This document shows positions 1 through 12,436 of a stretch of DNA of 64,000 nt, one piece after another. Numbering within the stretch: the stretch's first letter is position 1; every line of letters begins with the position of its first letter. Source of the stretch: Branchinecta lynchi. Lineage: Eukaryota > Arthropoda > Branchiopoda > Anostraca > Branchinectidae. The DNA lies in assembly GCA_023053575.1 (NCBI GenBank), contig JAKZAP010000017.1:317501-381500 (forward strand), written 5' to 3'. Both the position numbers and the translations under genes were made by a program. The notes under the pieces are model-generated. The model made no database searches. It was not told the origin of the DNA and saw only the letters and a list, made by a program, of their open reading frames with translations.

Positions 1-1338
1 AGTTGTAAGGTTGATAATGCTGATTCATAATCAGTAAATGCTTCACACAATATTACTTTAACGGCTCTTTTCTGTATTGACTGAAGTTGATCACTTAAGT
101 ATCCTGGTTACTGACTTGAGGCCCCCAAACAAGGCAAGCGTACTCTACAATTGGTCGGATATATGTCAGGTACGCCAGCTTTAGCTGCCACACTGATTAA
201 CCGAATCGACGCATTAAGATAAGGGTACGCATCGCACAGTTGGCTTTTCTTACTATAGTATCAACGTGGCGACTAAAGGAGCAATCAACGCTAAACGTGA
301 CGCCGAGAATAACAGCCGAAGGTACACTAGGATATGGTGGAGGATGGAGATTAAAGCGAAGGATTTTGGTTTGTCCTTCGTTGATTTGTAGGCTGTTAGT
401 AGCAAATTGGTATTTAAAATTGCTGAATATTTTGTCACAGAACTGAGGAACTGCCTCGGATTTCTCGATAATGTACTTGAGAAGAACTGACAGTTCGTCA
501 ACATACTTGAATCTTTCATCGAGCCCAGAAAGGACAAAATTTATCACTGCCAAAAACAACAGTGCCGCAAATTTTGTGCCTTGTGGAGCTCCGCACGTTA
601 GCTCAGCCCATTCGGAATCAGTGTCTCCTGGGAAAAGACTGTACACACACTGGTAACGGGTCACAAGAAGGAGGATATGTTTGCGTGCACCCACGGTGAA
701 CAAATTTGTCATAGCAATGGAGTGGCTAATAAGGTCAAAAGCTTTTCGGTAGTCCACAAGGAGAAGATCGATAATGTCACTTCCTCGGTCGAGCCACTCG
801 ACGATGAGGTGGTACATCCGCACAGTTGTGCTGCTGCCTTTTAAGCACCCGTACTGGTACGGGTCGAGGGATCCAGAGACCTGTGACATCAGCTCACGGT
901 ATATAAACGTTTCTGCCCCCTTAGAAAGGTTCGGAGTTATTGATATGGGTCGGAGTTGATCACACGATTTGGGACACTTCACCTCTGGAATGACGCGAAC
1001 ATACGCCCTCTTCCACGCACTAGGAAACACTTGCTGTAGGAAACACTGATTGATTATAGAGGAAAGCGGCTTGGCAAGGAAAATAACGAATTCGCGTAAG
1101 AGCTGTACTGGAAGCTCACCAGGGTAGGACGCACAGTATTTTTTAGTTTCTGGAGTTCTTTGTAAAATGCATATTCGGACACTTCACCAACGTCATCAAT
1201 CTCTGTGTCACCAATGAGACTCTCAATATCTGAACTGGTGATTGATGGAAAGGTGGTACATATGCGAGCAAAGTAGGAGTTCACTTCAGTAGCTGATGTC
1301 AAGGTACCATCCTCTTTGAGCATTCTCAAGTAGTACAA
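1..1338 (-). pseudogene. Decayed non-LTR retrotransposon (LINE) reverse transcriptase, truncated by the window edge
   Basis: On the minus strand, 1338-1054 reads as the linker between endonuclease and RT (LKEDGTLTSATEVNSYFARI). A frame break follows, then 1030-197 gives RT blocks: PSAWKRAYVRVIP, LRPISITPNLSK, a palm motif LLLVDYRKAFD, CGAPQGTKFAALLFLAVIN, and YVDELSVLL where active elements have a YxDD box. The second catalytic Asp is Glu here. From about 190 to 1 a further frame gives YIRPIVEYACLVWGPQVS and then, after another shift, SDQLQSIQKRAVKVILC, typical of LINE C-termini. At least two frameshifts and the altered YxDD mean it is inactive. No start or polyadenylation end is in view. It belongs to the jockey/CR1-like group of LINEs; I cannot name the clade with confidence. 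Confidence 0.85.
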
Positions 1339-1339
1339 G

Positions 1340-1624
1340 TAGTATCCTGTCTATCTTCTATCCCCTTCAATCTAGCAAAAATGGATGTCGTATCGAGGAA
1401 ATGAGGAATGCTAAAAAACCTGGTCATGCCCCTAAAAGTACGTGCACACTTCCGATTTTAGCAATCGGAGTTGACTTTCTCCTTCTCGCTGGAATTTCGA
1501 CGCATCGCGTGCAGATTTCTCCATAATGATGCGAATTACACATGTGCATTTTCAGATGAGATATCTTGTCGGACTGTGAGTTCACCTTGCTAATCCTTGT
1601 TGCGTGTAGTGTTCACGTTTAATT
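1340..1624. other. Unassigned stretch
   Basis: Probably upstream LINE sequence on the minus strand, but I see no continuous frame and no recognisable motif. Confidence 0.3.
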
Positions 1625-1830
1625 GTTTGTTATTTAAGTCATAGGCTAGGTGGATAATAAGTTGTTATGTTTAGTTATTTATTTATTAGATACAAGTAGT
1701 ATTAATAAATTGCAGCACAAGTCCTTAGGACTTTCTTTTTGCTGCAATGGGATATTAGTAGTGTTATTTTATTTTATTTTTAATGTTTTTGGTTAAAAAT
1801 AAAAACCTACCTACCTACCTACCTTGCTAA
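1625..1830 (+). repeat. LINE 3' untranslated end with CCTA microsatellite tail
   Basis: AT-rich sequence with several TTTATTTTA runs ends in GGTTAAAAATAAAAA and then about five CCTA/ACCT units near 1805-1825. Ending in a short tandem repeat instead of poly(A) is typical of several CR1/L2-like LINEs. It is opposite in strand to the RT fragment at 1-1338, so it is a separate insertion or a rearranged piece. Confidence 0.55.
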
Positions 1831-3489
1831 TCTTAACGTAGCACCGCTGGTTCATCCCTGGCGAATCTTCTAGATTGCGAATCTTGCAACAAAAGGTTGA
1901 AAGAAATAAAAGAACTGAAACTTAACTCCAGGTTATGCGTCGTCCGAGCTAGCAAAGTCGTGGTATGTTCAACCCGTCTAGTAATATGAAGACTTTTCGT
2001 CAGCCTGGCCTAAAAAAACTAATTCCCCCTCTCGCTCCTCTTCTAATCCGGCTAACCGACGACTATTACTTGTAATACTTTCGAAAATATTCGACGAGGA
2101 CTACATTGCCAAAATTTCCAAAAAGCATATAATAATACCTCTTTTCTCCGTTCTCTTTATAAAAAAAAAATTAAAGTAAACAATTCAAAACTTTCGCCAA
2201 ATGTGCGTTACATGAATGGCATCAAGCAGTGATTTTCTTATGGATTAGTTCAGAGACTTAGCACGAGAGGTCCAATGTACGAGTTCGCCCCGTCCCCCCC
2301 CCCCCTCCCCAACCGCACATTATTGAAATATATCAATACCTGCCGAGGTTCAGCTTTTGTTCACTTTTTGTTTGTGTATCAGCCATAAATGTCTCTTTCT
2401 TTTTGCTTGTTCAGCTGGGAGCGATTCCGGTGGCGTCCAGTCACGCAGCACAAATTGCGCCATCAAAGGCGTATGCTCGCCGTTCCCCAGGGACTCACTC
2501 CCCGTATTCTCGAGAGTTCACACAACGGGGAAAGCTCCGATTATCATCACCATCATTAAAAAGGACTTCCTTTCAGATTAGGAGGGGAATCAATTTCTGC
2601 TGGTGCCGGTGCAACGTAAAATAAAATAAAATGAATCAGAATAAACAAAACCAAAAATAAAGTGGATCCAGACTAATTTCGTCCACTGCATCTATTTGTT
2701 TGCGAACAAAATCCATTTTGAAAGCATTCCCCATGTTTCCGCTGATTCGGAGTCCGCGTGCAGTGACTCCCTCTATTCTCGCCGTTCCCTTTGATTCCCC
2801 GAGGAGTACTCAGGGAACAACGAGACTACGCCTCATGTCTCACACGGTCTTACCGACTCCTGGTTTAATTAGCGTATTGAACTTGGGTGGTCTGGAGAAA
2901 TGTTAGGATGCTTCTGGGTTCATTTATGGATTGTCTAGTTTTGCAAGTGACTGAATTTCACTGGTAGCAGCAGAATCGTTAAGTCGGTCTGTTTTGATCT
3001 TAAACATCTAGCAGCTTTCCGACCATTATTCTTTGGACTGGTATGTGTGACTTTGTTTCTGACGAACCATTTGGGAAGCAGATCCCACGGGTTCCGACAT
3101 CCCACGGAATCCAGTATATTCCACAAGATTGTGTTGACCTTCGAAGTTTACATTTAATATTCCATCTTGTTAAGGGTGTCTGATGTCTCGGTCTGACTCG
3201 GCTTTGCGAGGAATTTATGCAGATGAGTGTGCGACAATTCAGATGGAATCGCTTTCGTTATAGCAGAACGGCTGTCCCCATTTCCAGATTAAAAAAGATG
3301 CAAATATGATGATTAGGCTGTTGATGCTTCAAGCTGTGCGCTAGCAACAGACTGGCCGACGGAGGCATAAATTGGGTTTCGTTCCGCAGGAAAGAACCGG
3401 GCCAAACAGAGAAACGGAAATTACTCGAATAGACGACGGATAGTTGTCGAAGAAGAAAATAAAACCATTTGCTAAACGTGGTTTTAGAA
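1831..3489. other. Intergenic, no gene recognised
   Basis: Contains a C-tract at about 2292-2305 and short AT-rich stretches. Open frames here (for example 2357-2624 and 2700-2906) show no known domain and no codon bias that I can see. Nothing else identified. Confidence 0.4.
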
Positions 3490-4620
3490 GCGTTGAAAGA
3501 TGCAAATGGCTTCATTTATGGCCAGTACAGGTATTGGCGTATCGGCACCGCTGGTTTCGGCCTTTTCCGGGAAAGGGTGTACAGCAAGTGACGTGCAGTG
3601 GATATCCCCTTGGATCATAGAAACCTCCGCATCCAAAAGCATCGGGCTCTGGTGTTAAGCAGCTTAATACCAGCATGCGATGTTTTGAGATTTAAGGGAC
3701 ACGTCATACTTATGATATTAATTCATTCTAGATCAGTAGTATTTCCATCCATTCCCATTCTCAAGATTCTTCCCTTCAAGTTCAATGTGCACATCAAACT
3801 ACCCCAATCCCACTCTGTAACAACCTAGGAATAATGCTTACCCCCTAGATCAGCAGCTTTTTCAGCAGTTTCCTTTCTGTGATATTTCAAAGCGTAATTT
3901 TTTGGGCCAGTACATGCTCAATTTACTAGCTTGGACAAAGATAAAAGTGATGTTTCTTATAATACTTAGTAGGTCTTTATTTTATGCATCAATCAGCTTG
4001 TATAATTCAGATTTGAATAGGTTATTTATTTTTGAATGATTTTTGTAGCTATGTTATTTTTTATAAGCTTATTGCATATTCTGGTACATTTTATAAAGCA
4101 AGTTAATCAAGCTTCACAACACTATTCAAAACAAAGAAAAACTTTTAATAGGCACTTTAAGCCGTAGAACTTCTAATGAAGCAATGAACAATCAGGTAAA
4201 CTGCATCTGCGGCTTGACTTTGGTGACATCTCAAATACATCCTTTTCTATCAAGCATTGCTGGGAGTTTTTGAATTTCCTGCCATGATATCCCAGCTCCT
4301 AAGATTTGGATCGCCGAAAGGCCAGAGAGGTAAAGACAAGGGATAACAAGAAAACGGCCGATTTTCGTAGCGCCTTCTAAAGGAAGTCGGAAATGTTTAT
4401 TTGTGAAGCATTTAATACAAAGTAAAGCATTAGAAGTGTCCATTGTGCTTTCAGTATTGTTTTCCATAGCTTATCCTCTTTTAGCAATAGGCTACACTGA
4501 TTATCAAGCTTGCCATATTTCTTCTATTTGCGTGACGTATATTGCGCCAGATCATCTTTCGGAGGAGCTTATTCGTCCAGAGAAAGGTTATGTACATTTT
4601 GCCAAGATTGTCATCCAAGG
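3490..4620 (+). repeat. Left arm of a large inverted duplication
   Basis: 3490-3785 and 4450-4600 are matched, in reverse complement, by 5865-5560 and 5560-5415. Landmarks are GGCCAGTACAGGTATTGGCG, AGTGACGTGCAGTGGATA and AGCTTATCCTCTTTTAGCAA. The interval 3786-4449 has no partner in the right arm, so one copy has lost, or this one gained, about 665 bp. A TTCA microhomology sits at the junction. Part of the unmatched interval (about 4250-4460) is a diverged copy of sequence in intron 2 of the calcium-sensor gene (41990-42185), so it is itself a dispersed repeat. Confidence 0.75.
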
Positions 4621-4696
4621 CAAGGGACATGGAACGAGGCTAAAAACGGCCGAAGCCGTCTGTAATTTTCTGTAAGTAGGCTATAGCTTACGGATG

Positions 4697-5139
4697 GGCG
4701 GAATGGGATGCAAGTTGGACAGTACCAAGTTTATTGTAGATTTGTCATTTGGCTTCCGAACCGGATCCGAAAAAAGTAGGAGGGGGATGAAACAGGAACC
4801 GGAAATTTGAAGGTATGCTCCGATTCCAGTTAAACTTGATGGCCGGGAAAAGGAGATGTTAGAGATACGAAGTGTCCCGAGTCGTATTCGGCAACTGTGG
4901 GGGGGGGGGGGGGGGGGTCAGAAGGGAGTCCCGGAAATGGTGTAGCTCGCATAGGGATTAAACAAGTGGAGTGATCTGAATGACACTTGGAAAGTAGACA
5001 GACCGTATGCCTTAGATGGTATATTCTAGGGTCCGGACCGGATACGAGCACGGTGGAGAGGAGTATCGGAAAAATGCTCAGTACTTTCTAGTTTCTCACA
5101 TCACGTACTCGTAACAAGTACCATATGAGATCGAGGCTT
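4697..5139 (-). mobile_element. Family B element, 5' 440 bp only
   Basis: Read on the minus strand it starts at 5139 with TAACAAGCCTCGATCTCATATGGTACTTG-like sequence (the B 5' end, compare 30259 and 15268) and runs through the first B repeat units to about 4697. It contains a G-tract at 4900-4917. It sits in the spacer between the arms of the 3490-5865 inverted duplication. Confidence 0.75.
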
Positions 5140-5414
5140 GTTAGTATTTAGCCTGCATTCAGTTAAAAGTTCGAAATCCGCGGAAAGTTGGCAAACGGAA
5201 AGTTTTCCCACCAGAGCCATTTATAGCGCATGGTAACGAGTCAGCATGGTAAAAGCAAAGTCAGTCAAATGTCTTTAGATATGATCAGATACGTCGGAAG
5301 AAACTTAATTTCCTCGGATAAGAGTTCATCTTCGAATAGGTTGTCTTTCCGAAGAAGGTTGTCTTTCCGTTAGTGTTTGGCTGCTTTCATGGCCACAATG
5401 GCTGCCATCGACCG

Positions 5415-5865
5415 CGCTTAATGTTTCTCTGGACAAATAAGCTCCTCGGAAACAATAATCAGGCGCAATATACGTCACGTAAATAGAACAAATACGGCAA
5501 GCTTGATAATCAGTGTAGCCTATTGCTAAAAGAGGATAAGCTACGGAAAACAATACTGAAGGGAAGAATCTCGGGAATGAGAATGGATGGAAATACTACT
5601 GATCTAGAATGAATTACTATCATAAGTATGACGTGTCCTTTAAATCTCAAAACATCGCATGCTGATATTAGGCTGCTTACCACAGAGCCCAATGCAGATT
5701 TGGATGGGGAGGTTTCAATTCCAAGGGGATACCCACTGCACGTCACTTGCTGTACACCCTTTCCCGGAAAAGCCGAAACCAGCGGTGCCGATACGCCATT
5801 ACCGGTACTGGCCATAAATGAAGTCATTTATATCTTTCAACGCTTCTAAACATGCCGATTTTAAC
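5415..5865 (-). repeat. Right arm of the large inverted duplication
   Basis: Reverse complement of 3490-3785 joined directly to 4450-4600, with perhaps 5-10 percent divergence by eye. The matching ends at about 5415 and 5865 define the arm. Confidence 0.75.
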
Positions 5866-7026
5866 ATTCTAAAAGCGCGTACACTTGCTATACACTAAAA
5901 CCGAGAGTGAGCAACCCATCAGGATGATCCTCATGCATACCCCTGTGAAGTGCCTTCTCAATAGCAATGAAACTGTTTTCTTATCTCCTGCAGACGCCTC
6001 GTGGACGACAGCTCTGTCACCTTCTGCTCCCCTTACTGCTGCCGTTATATCGGATACAGCTTACAGCAGCGACAGTGGCACACACTTGGCGAGATAAATA
6101 GGCTAAAAGCTTGATCTTACAGAAACTGTATCGCAGATCCATCGGGGAGAGCGGAACGAATTTTCAACAGAAAGAACATGACCTCTCCATTCCGGCTAAT
6201 GATTCCAGTGATGAAGCTAAAATCATGCCGAAAAAGAAATTAGCGAAAGTAGTTTACCAGGAACAATGAAGCTTCCCATGCTTAGACTGTCACCGTATCC
6301 GGAGAAAAAAGTTAAAGCGAAGCTTGACTTTCCAGATTTTTCTTCCGGATTCCAGACAGCCGTTTTCGTCGAGACGAATCTGGACGGTGAAGCCAGGCCA
6401 AAAATGTCTGGAAGTCCGGGGTGTTGGATCCCAGATTCCGGATGTCTGGAAGGTACCATAGAGGCAACCCATTCGAGAGACAGAACAAATATGCAAATGT
6501 AGGAAGGAAAGGGAAAGTGATTGACAGTTCTGTTGTGACGTCGGGGTGCAAGAGATATTTGAAATGTGAAAGGGACATCTAGGAAATGTTGAAGTCATCA
6601 TTATCATGAAACTCTGAAAAGAGGATAAGCTAAGATTACCAGACGTCCGGGGCTTCCGCATAGTCAAGCCAACCCTTCCAGATTTTAATTTCACCAGTAC
6701 CTTCAAGTTCACAGTAGGGAAAACAGGAAGCACAAGTAAGTAATTTATTTATGACCCGCCATTTTGAAAAGGAGGAGTAAATGAAGAAAATAAACAAAAC
6801 ACATAAACACAGAGAAAAAGACAAGGCTCACTCTGGCGTTAATCTTTGTCGCTGTAGTGGATAGAACTAACTATATGATCTGCAAGTGGATTATTTTCAA
6901 ATGATACGAATAAAGGTCCAAGTCAAAACTATTTGCCACAAATAAAATCTAAGCGACTGACAAGGAAAACATGTAGTCGGCTCATTCTCAGTACTGATTG
7001 GCTGTTTCAAACTTAAATCTAGTTTT
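5866..7026. other. Intergenic, no gene recognised
   Basis: No coding or repeat family identified. The open frames on both strands at 6223-6733 are mutual shadows in overlapping frames with no recognisable domain. Confidence 0.4.
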
Positions 7027-7317
7027 GACCTAGGCTGATCTAAGGCGTTTTTCGGTGATAATCCAGATTGACGATTCACAATCCGGATTCTCCAAAAATA
7101 CATTTTCTCTGACAATCCAGATTATGAAAAATCGTTTTCTGCGACAATCTGACAATCCGGATTCGTGCTTGGATTGTCGATTCGAGAATCTTGCAACGGA
7201 GCAAGATCGTCGGATTGTCGTCCGTTCAATCTAGGATTGTCGTTTCGCTGTTTCTCTGATGAATCAGCTACCTAGGATTATAATCCGGAATTGTGCGGAA
7301 AAACGCCTCTAGTCTAG
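7027..7317. mobile_element. Short inverted-repeat element (MITE-like) built of ACAATCCGGATT-type motifs
   Basis: Ends are inverted: CTAAGGCGTTTTTCGG near 7041 and the reverse complement of GAAAAACGCCTCTAG near 7298-7312. Between them GATTGTCG/CGACAATC and AATCCGGATT motifs occur repeatedly in both orientations (about 7059, 7078, 7108, 7147, 7173, 7211, 7234, 7275). I cannot define a target duplication, and the superfamily is unknown. Confidence 0.5.
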
Positions 7318-7515
7318 TATCTCTGTTCTAGTTTAAAGGTTCCGATCCCGGTGAGATCTGAAAAGCAAGATATATATGCCAGTTCCAGTCATCTTGGCCA
7401 CCATCTCAGCTGAGCCTAGGACTTCCTAAGTTATTGCCTTATTCAAAATGTTATTTTGTCTATGTTATTTATATTTTTAATTGTATCTGTGATCTGTTGT
7501 AATTTTTCGGGTGTT

Positions 7516-7691
7516 AAGCCGCGTTCACAAGCTTGCCTGGGCACGTACTCAGGCGTAGCCAGGCGCCGAGTTCTAGAGGCCGGAACTCCCTTCCTGGCCC
7601 AAAATCTGTGCCTAGGCGTTGGTGTGAACGGTGAGGCTAGACACGTGCCTAGACATCTGTGCTTGGCTAAGCGTACTTGTGAACGGGGCTT
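7516..7691. mobile_element. MITE-like element with GCGTTCACAAG termini
   Basis: TTAAGCCGCGTTCACAAG at the left end and the reverse complement of CTTGTGAACGGGGCTTT at the right end give imperfect terminal inverted repeats of about 17 bp around a 176-bp unit. TTAA borders the left end only. No coding capacity. Confidence 0.5.
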
Positions 7692-8829
7692 TACCGATTA
7701 TGTGCACTAACATCAAAACCATTTCGATATTTGTATTATATATATTTAAACTTTGCACTTTTTGGTATCCCACAACGTAAGTGGAGGGATACCTATAATT
7801 TCGCAACAGTTATCTGTCTATCCGTCTGTCAGCACGGTAATTCCCGAACTGGTAGATATATTTTGTTCAAACTTGCTATGAGGATTCATTGGGTCAAAGT
7901 ACAGATTTATGTTCGTAGATGAGTCCCATAGCCGCATATTTAGGGGTGGGGGAGGGGTTTCAAATTAAGGGACAATTTTCTTTTAAGCCAATGAGATAGT
8001 CGATCTAGGGGTAAGAAGACATGCTGAATCCGTATCTGAACCTTATTTTCTCGCCGGACAATTAGTTGTCCGGAATCCGACCAAAAACAGAAATTTGTTA
8101 TAAGTAAAAATTTTATTTGGAAGTTGATTAAATGTTTGGTTTAGGAATAAGAAGAGATGCTGAATCCGCGTATGACAATCATTTTCTACCCGGACATAGT
8201 GTTTCCAAGCTATGATTTTTGCTCCATTTTGAATCTGTCCTTTTTTTCAGTACTGAACAATTTTAGAAATGAACAAATGTCTCCAATCAACCCTTCTTCT
8301 GGAATACTGTTTGACCAGTTAAGCCCAAACGTATATCTCTAAGAAATTCCAATACGATCCGGCCAGCGCTGTACAAGATTTGAATGAATTGCGCTTTTTG
8401 CCTTGGAGTCTGCATGTGCAAACCTCCAGAAACGAACATCCCTATTTCGAAAACGTCACGCTGAGGAGAAGAATGCTCACCGTGGCCATGTCTGTAAATG
8501 CATTTTCCATGGTGTGTTCAAGAATGGTTTCGTTGTTCAGGTGTCCTTTAAAAGTTAAAGTTTATCTGAAGTTAATTAGAGGTTGGATATAGTGGTAAGG
8601 AGGAATGCTGAATTTTTTTTAAGCTTTATTTTTTTGCCGGACAAGTACTTCCCCAGGAATCCCGCCAAAACCGGATATTTGGCGGAAGTAAGGCAGGAAA
8701 TTTCGACCAATTTCATCAAAGTACATATGACGTATAGAGATTAACCACACATGCTAAATCCATACCTGAACTTGGTTTTCTCAAATGACTAGCCGTTGGT
8801 ATTAATCTGTTTTTCAGTTTTAATAGTAA

Positions 8830-10133
8830 CAAGAGCTGGAAGCTCATATGGCACTTGCAAGACTGGGTCAGATGGAAGTGATGGTCAAAAGTTTTTTTTG
8901 TGCCCTTTCCCGTTAAGATGCGCCAAACTTGCTAGGCTGGGTCAGAGGATGGACGTGATGGTCGAATTCTTTTTATTTTTTGTTTATTTTTCGTTTGAGA
9001 TGCGCGCTGTAAGGGTGCTAAAAATTAACTTCTAAGCAAAATCCTTGAGGCAAAAAGGATCATGTGCTCATGGCGATCTGAAAAAGTAAATTTTGCTTAA
9101 AAGTATTTTTGTACTTTGCGGTTAAGATGATCGAGTTCTTTAAGGGATGGTCGGACCGGAGAGTGACGATGTCTAACCCAATGATGTCAAGTTTCAAATG
9201 CTCCAGCTTAGTTTTATCGTCCTAGCACACCTGGAAGTACCTTAACTCACGATCACCGGAATTCTGGACATTCCCTACAGCTCCTCCCCCCCCCCCCTTC
9301 AGTATCCGAATCCGGTCCGATTCTGTCACTGATGCACCTAGGACTTGTGCCTGTACTTCCCGCCAAGTTTCATCCTTATCGCTCCACTCTATGCAAGATG
9401 TCCTGTTCTCCCCTCCCCCCCCCCCCAGTTCACCGGATCCGGTCCGGACTTGAAACGGGACATGCTGAGACATGAGGTAGTTCAAGATATCATTCATTAA
9501 GATCCGATAACGCTTTCGAAAGTTATGCATACTACTAATTTCCGGATTCCGCCGTCTCCCCCTCCCCCCCACGATAGTCAGACCAGGCAAGTGACTGTTT
9601 CCAAATTAATCTGGTCGGGTCTCTGAGATGCCTACCAAGTTTTATCATCCTATCCCACCTGGAATTAACTACGGATCGCCGGAATTCCGGAACCTCCCTC
9701 CAACTCGCCCACAGTGTCCTGAATCCGGTCCATTCCCGTCAGTGATGTATCTAGAGCGTGTACTTGTTCTTCGTACCAAGTTTCATCCCGATCGCTCCAC
9801 TCTGAGACTCCTCCCCCCCCCCAGATTCGTCGGATCCGGTCAGGACCTGAAACGAGACACGAGATCTTTCCAGATATTAAGTTTCATTAAGATCCGATCA
9901 CCCGTTCGAAAGTAATGCATGTCCCTATTTTCCGGATTCCGCCACCTCCCCCTCCCCCCACGATGTTCGGATGGGGCAAGTGACTATTTCCAAGTTAGTT
10001 TGTTCGGGTCCCTGATATGCCTGCCAAGTTTCATCGTCCTAGCATATCTGGAAGTACGCTAAATCGCAAACACCGGACTAACCGACGGAAATGTGATCGG
10101 TATATGGCACTTGGCCGGAAGGCAAGTGCCATA
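8830..10133 (+). mobile_element. Family B element inserted in a family A copy
   Basis: Starts CAAGAGCTGGAAGCTCATAT (small hairpin GAGCT/AGCTC) followed by GGCACTTG, and ends at the hairpin 10103-10133, TATGGCACTTGGCC/GGCAAGTGCCATA. The interior is degenerate minisatellite with repeated AAGTTTCATC motifs and C-tracts at 9289, 9415, 9565 and 9810. Near the 3' end is the short GACCGACGG-like stretch. The family A host sequence is rejoined exactly if the element is removed, leaving at most 2-3 bp of ambiguity and no clear target duplication. No coding capacity; frames here are fortuitous. Confidence 0.85.
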
Positions 10134-10198
10134 AAAATGTTCCGGGACTCTGGGAAAGACCGGATCGAGGGGTTGCTCACTCCCAAAAACGATGTACA

Positions 10199-10284
10199 CC
10201 AAGTGGCGCGTGCCGCGGTGCCGAGCCGGTGCCGCGGTGCCGTGCCGAGCCGGTGCCGAGCCGGTGCCAAGCCGGTGCCGCGGT
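10199..10284. repeat. GGTGCC/GAGCCGGTGCC GC-rich minisatellite, left
   Basis: About ten GGTGCC units separated by GCGG, GAGCC or GTGCC. Much more GC-rich than the surroundings. Same strand orientation as the copy at the other end of element E. Confidence 0.85.
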
Positions 10285-10396
10285 TTTTTTTACTTCAAAT
10301 TACAGTATTGTGATAAAGCACGATTTCTGATGTACATGTAAACAAATTTCATCAGATATTGGCCGAGAATGAAGTCGGCAATGTGTGTTGAATACA

Positions 10397-11420
10397 AGAG
10401 CTAGCAGCTAATATGGTACTTGCAAGGCTGGGTCAGAGGATGAAATTTAGTAATTTGTAAATTCTTGGGTTTCTTGTGTTTAATTATAAGCCATACCCTT
10501 GAAATAAGAATGATTGTGGGCCCTTGGAAATCAAGAGAATGATCTGGTGAAAAGTATTTTATTTTTGCACTTTAAGGGCACTAGAAATTCATGTGAAAGC
10601 AAAACCCTTTAGGCAAAAGTGACTATGGGCTCATGGGGATCACGTAGTTGTATATTTTGCTCAAACTAATGCAACCTATAATACTAATGCAACCTACTTC
10701 CGTAATCATTACATATATTTCTAAACCCGGAGACCCACGTTTCGTGCGGTACATTCTAACCCCTCTAACAAAACCTCGCTGATTTTCTCACTTGCCGTGT
10801 TTTGCTACCTTCGATGTGTATCACGCTGTCGACGGTTCGAGACGGTTGCGCGACGGTTGTCTGCGAGAATTTTTTCCATCAGGAAAATCGGTTATGCAAA
10901 TTGTTTCCCTGTTTCGCTAGAAGTCAACGGGTCTCGGAAAAGGCTTAAAACAGCCAAAACAGTTAGTTATTTATTGAAAGCACAGCATAGTTAAAGTATT
11001 GAAATACTTTAAAATACTGTAAGTTGAAGAGTGATTAGTGCGAGGGGTCCTTTAAGGGAGCTGGAAATTCATTTTGAAGCAAAACCCTTGTTTCACAAAT
11101 AATCATGGGCTCATGGGGATCATGAAAATATATGTTTTGCTCCAAAGTATTTTCTGTACTTTGTGGTTATGATGAGTACTTTAAGGAATGTGGTTGGCTC
11201 TATAAAAGAATTTATGAACCAATCTTTTCCTTCCTTGACTACCTACTTAGGCTAACTGGTAAATATATTTAGCCACAGCAAGTGCATGAAAATGGCAAAG
11301 TTCGAAGCACGAACGTTCAAGTAAGCATACCTCTATTGCACTCCCAGAGTGTCTGATGGGGAAATTGACTTTTTCCAAGTTAAATATGCCTGCCAAGTAT
11401 CATTCTTAGCACACTCTACA
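10397..11420 (+). mobile_element. Decayed family B copy inside element E
   Basis: Begins ACAAGAGCTAGCAGCTAATATGG-like (B 5' end). Further B-like blocks follow: GGGCTCATGGGGATCA at about 10628 and 11106, and TGCCTGCCAAGT followed by TCATT at about 11388. The 10650-11040 part is not B-like. The 3' hairpin is missing. Confidence 0.5.
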
Positions 11421-11494
11421 AATATGAAAAAAAGATTGGTCGCCACTGAATTACCTTCACCAGAAGCAAAATATACTGAAGCTGACTCAAGTTT

Positions 11495-12110
11495 TGGGCG
11501 ATATTCGATACCGATAACGATATATCCATGTATCGGACAAAATATCGATATCGAAAGTAAATATCGATATCGATAACGATATTTGTTCATTCGTAAAGAT
11601 TGCAATTAATCCAACATAACCCACACTTATATATACGAAATTGGAGCAATGTGTATTCCGCAATTCCTTTCTTATTTATCCGGAGTTCGAGATGATCCAG
11701 TATGCGATATATCGGATATCGATCGATCGATATATCGCACCAAATATCGATATCGAAACGTAAATATCGCTATCGAAAACGATATTTGTTCATCGTAATT
11801 ATTGTAAATAATCCGAACTAACCTACACTTATATATCCGAAATTGGACAATATGTTTTCCCTAATTCATTTCTCATTTATTCTGAGTTTGAAATGATCCA
11901 AGATGCTATTTAATGAAAATTTGGTTCTTAGATTTTGGCGAAACGAAGCATGGTAAGCAAATATCAATATCGATATATCGATTATCGAATATCGAAAGTG
12001 AAAATATCGATATATCGATTGTTGAATATCGAAAGCGGAAATATCGATATATCGATTATCTAATATCGAAAGTGAAAATATCGATATATCGAAAAATCAA
12101 AGTATCGCCA
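11495..12110. repeat. ATCGATAT palindromic satellite with about 220-bp higher-order duplication
   Basis: Dense runs of ATATCGATATCG and TATCGAAAACGATATTTGTT at 11500-11585, 11700-11795 and 11965-12095. The first two blocks are each followed by a related unique stretch (ATTGCAATTAATCC at about 11600 and ATTGTAAATAATCC at about 11802), so a unit of about 200-220 bp was duplicated. A diverged copy with the same flank is at 44685-44830. Confidence 0.8.
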
Positions 12111-12307
12111 AGCACCAGTACCAAACCATGGTTGACCACTTTGCGCATTTGGTCAACAGCATCTCCTCATATCTAGTTCAGCTTCTTCTTCGGTTGCATG
12201 TTTTCAATAATTCTTTCATTCAAGTACCTTCGTTATTGGGCGCCAGATACCAGATACCAGATGGCGAAGAGTTATCTGCAGAAAATTTGTCCCTGGCCGG
12301 CGTATCG

Positions 12308-12436
12308 TGCTAGAGGCGCGCCGGTGCCGTGCGGTGCCGTGCCGGTGCCGAGCTGGTGCCGCGGTGTTGCGCCGTTGCCGTGCCTTTGCCGTGCCGGTGC
12401 CGCGGTGCCGTGCCGGTGCCGTGTCGGTGCCGTGTC
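12308..12436. repeat. GGTGCC GC-rich minisatellite, right
   Basis: CCGGTGCCGTG-type units repeated about 14 times, next to the right terminus of element E. Confidence 0.85.

Noticed and set aside
4900..4918. G- and C-tracts as regulatory G-quadruplex sites
   Set aside because: Most tracts in the window (4900, 9289, 15645, 17545, 31147, 54560) fall at the same place in B or D units, so they are a property of the repeats, with no gene nearby to regulate.
10799..10994. 65-aa frame within element E as a transposase remnant
   Set aside because: No hAT, P or other transposase motif is visible and the stretch is too short.
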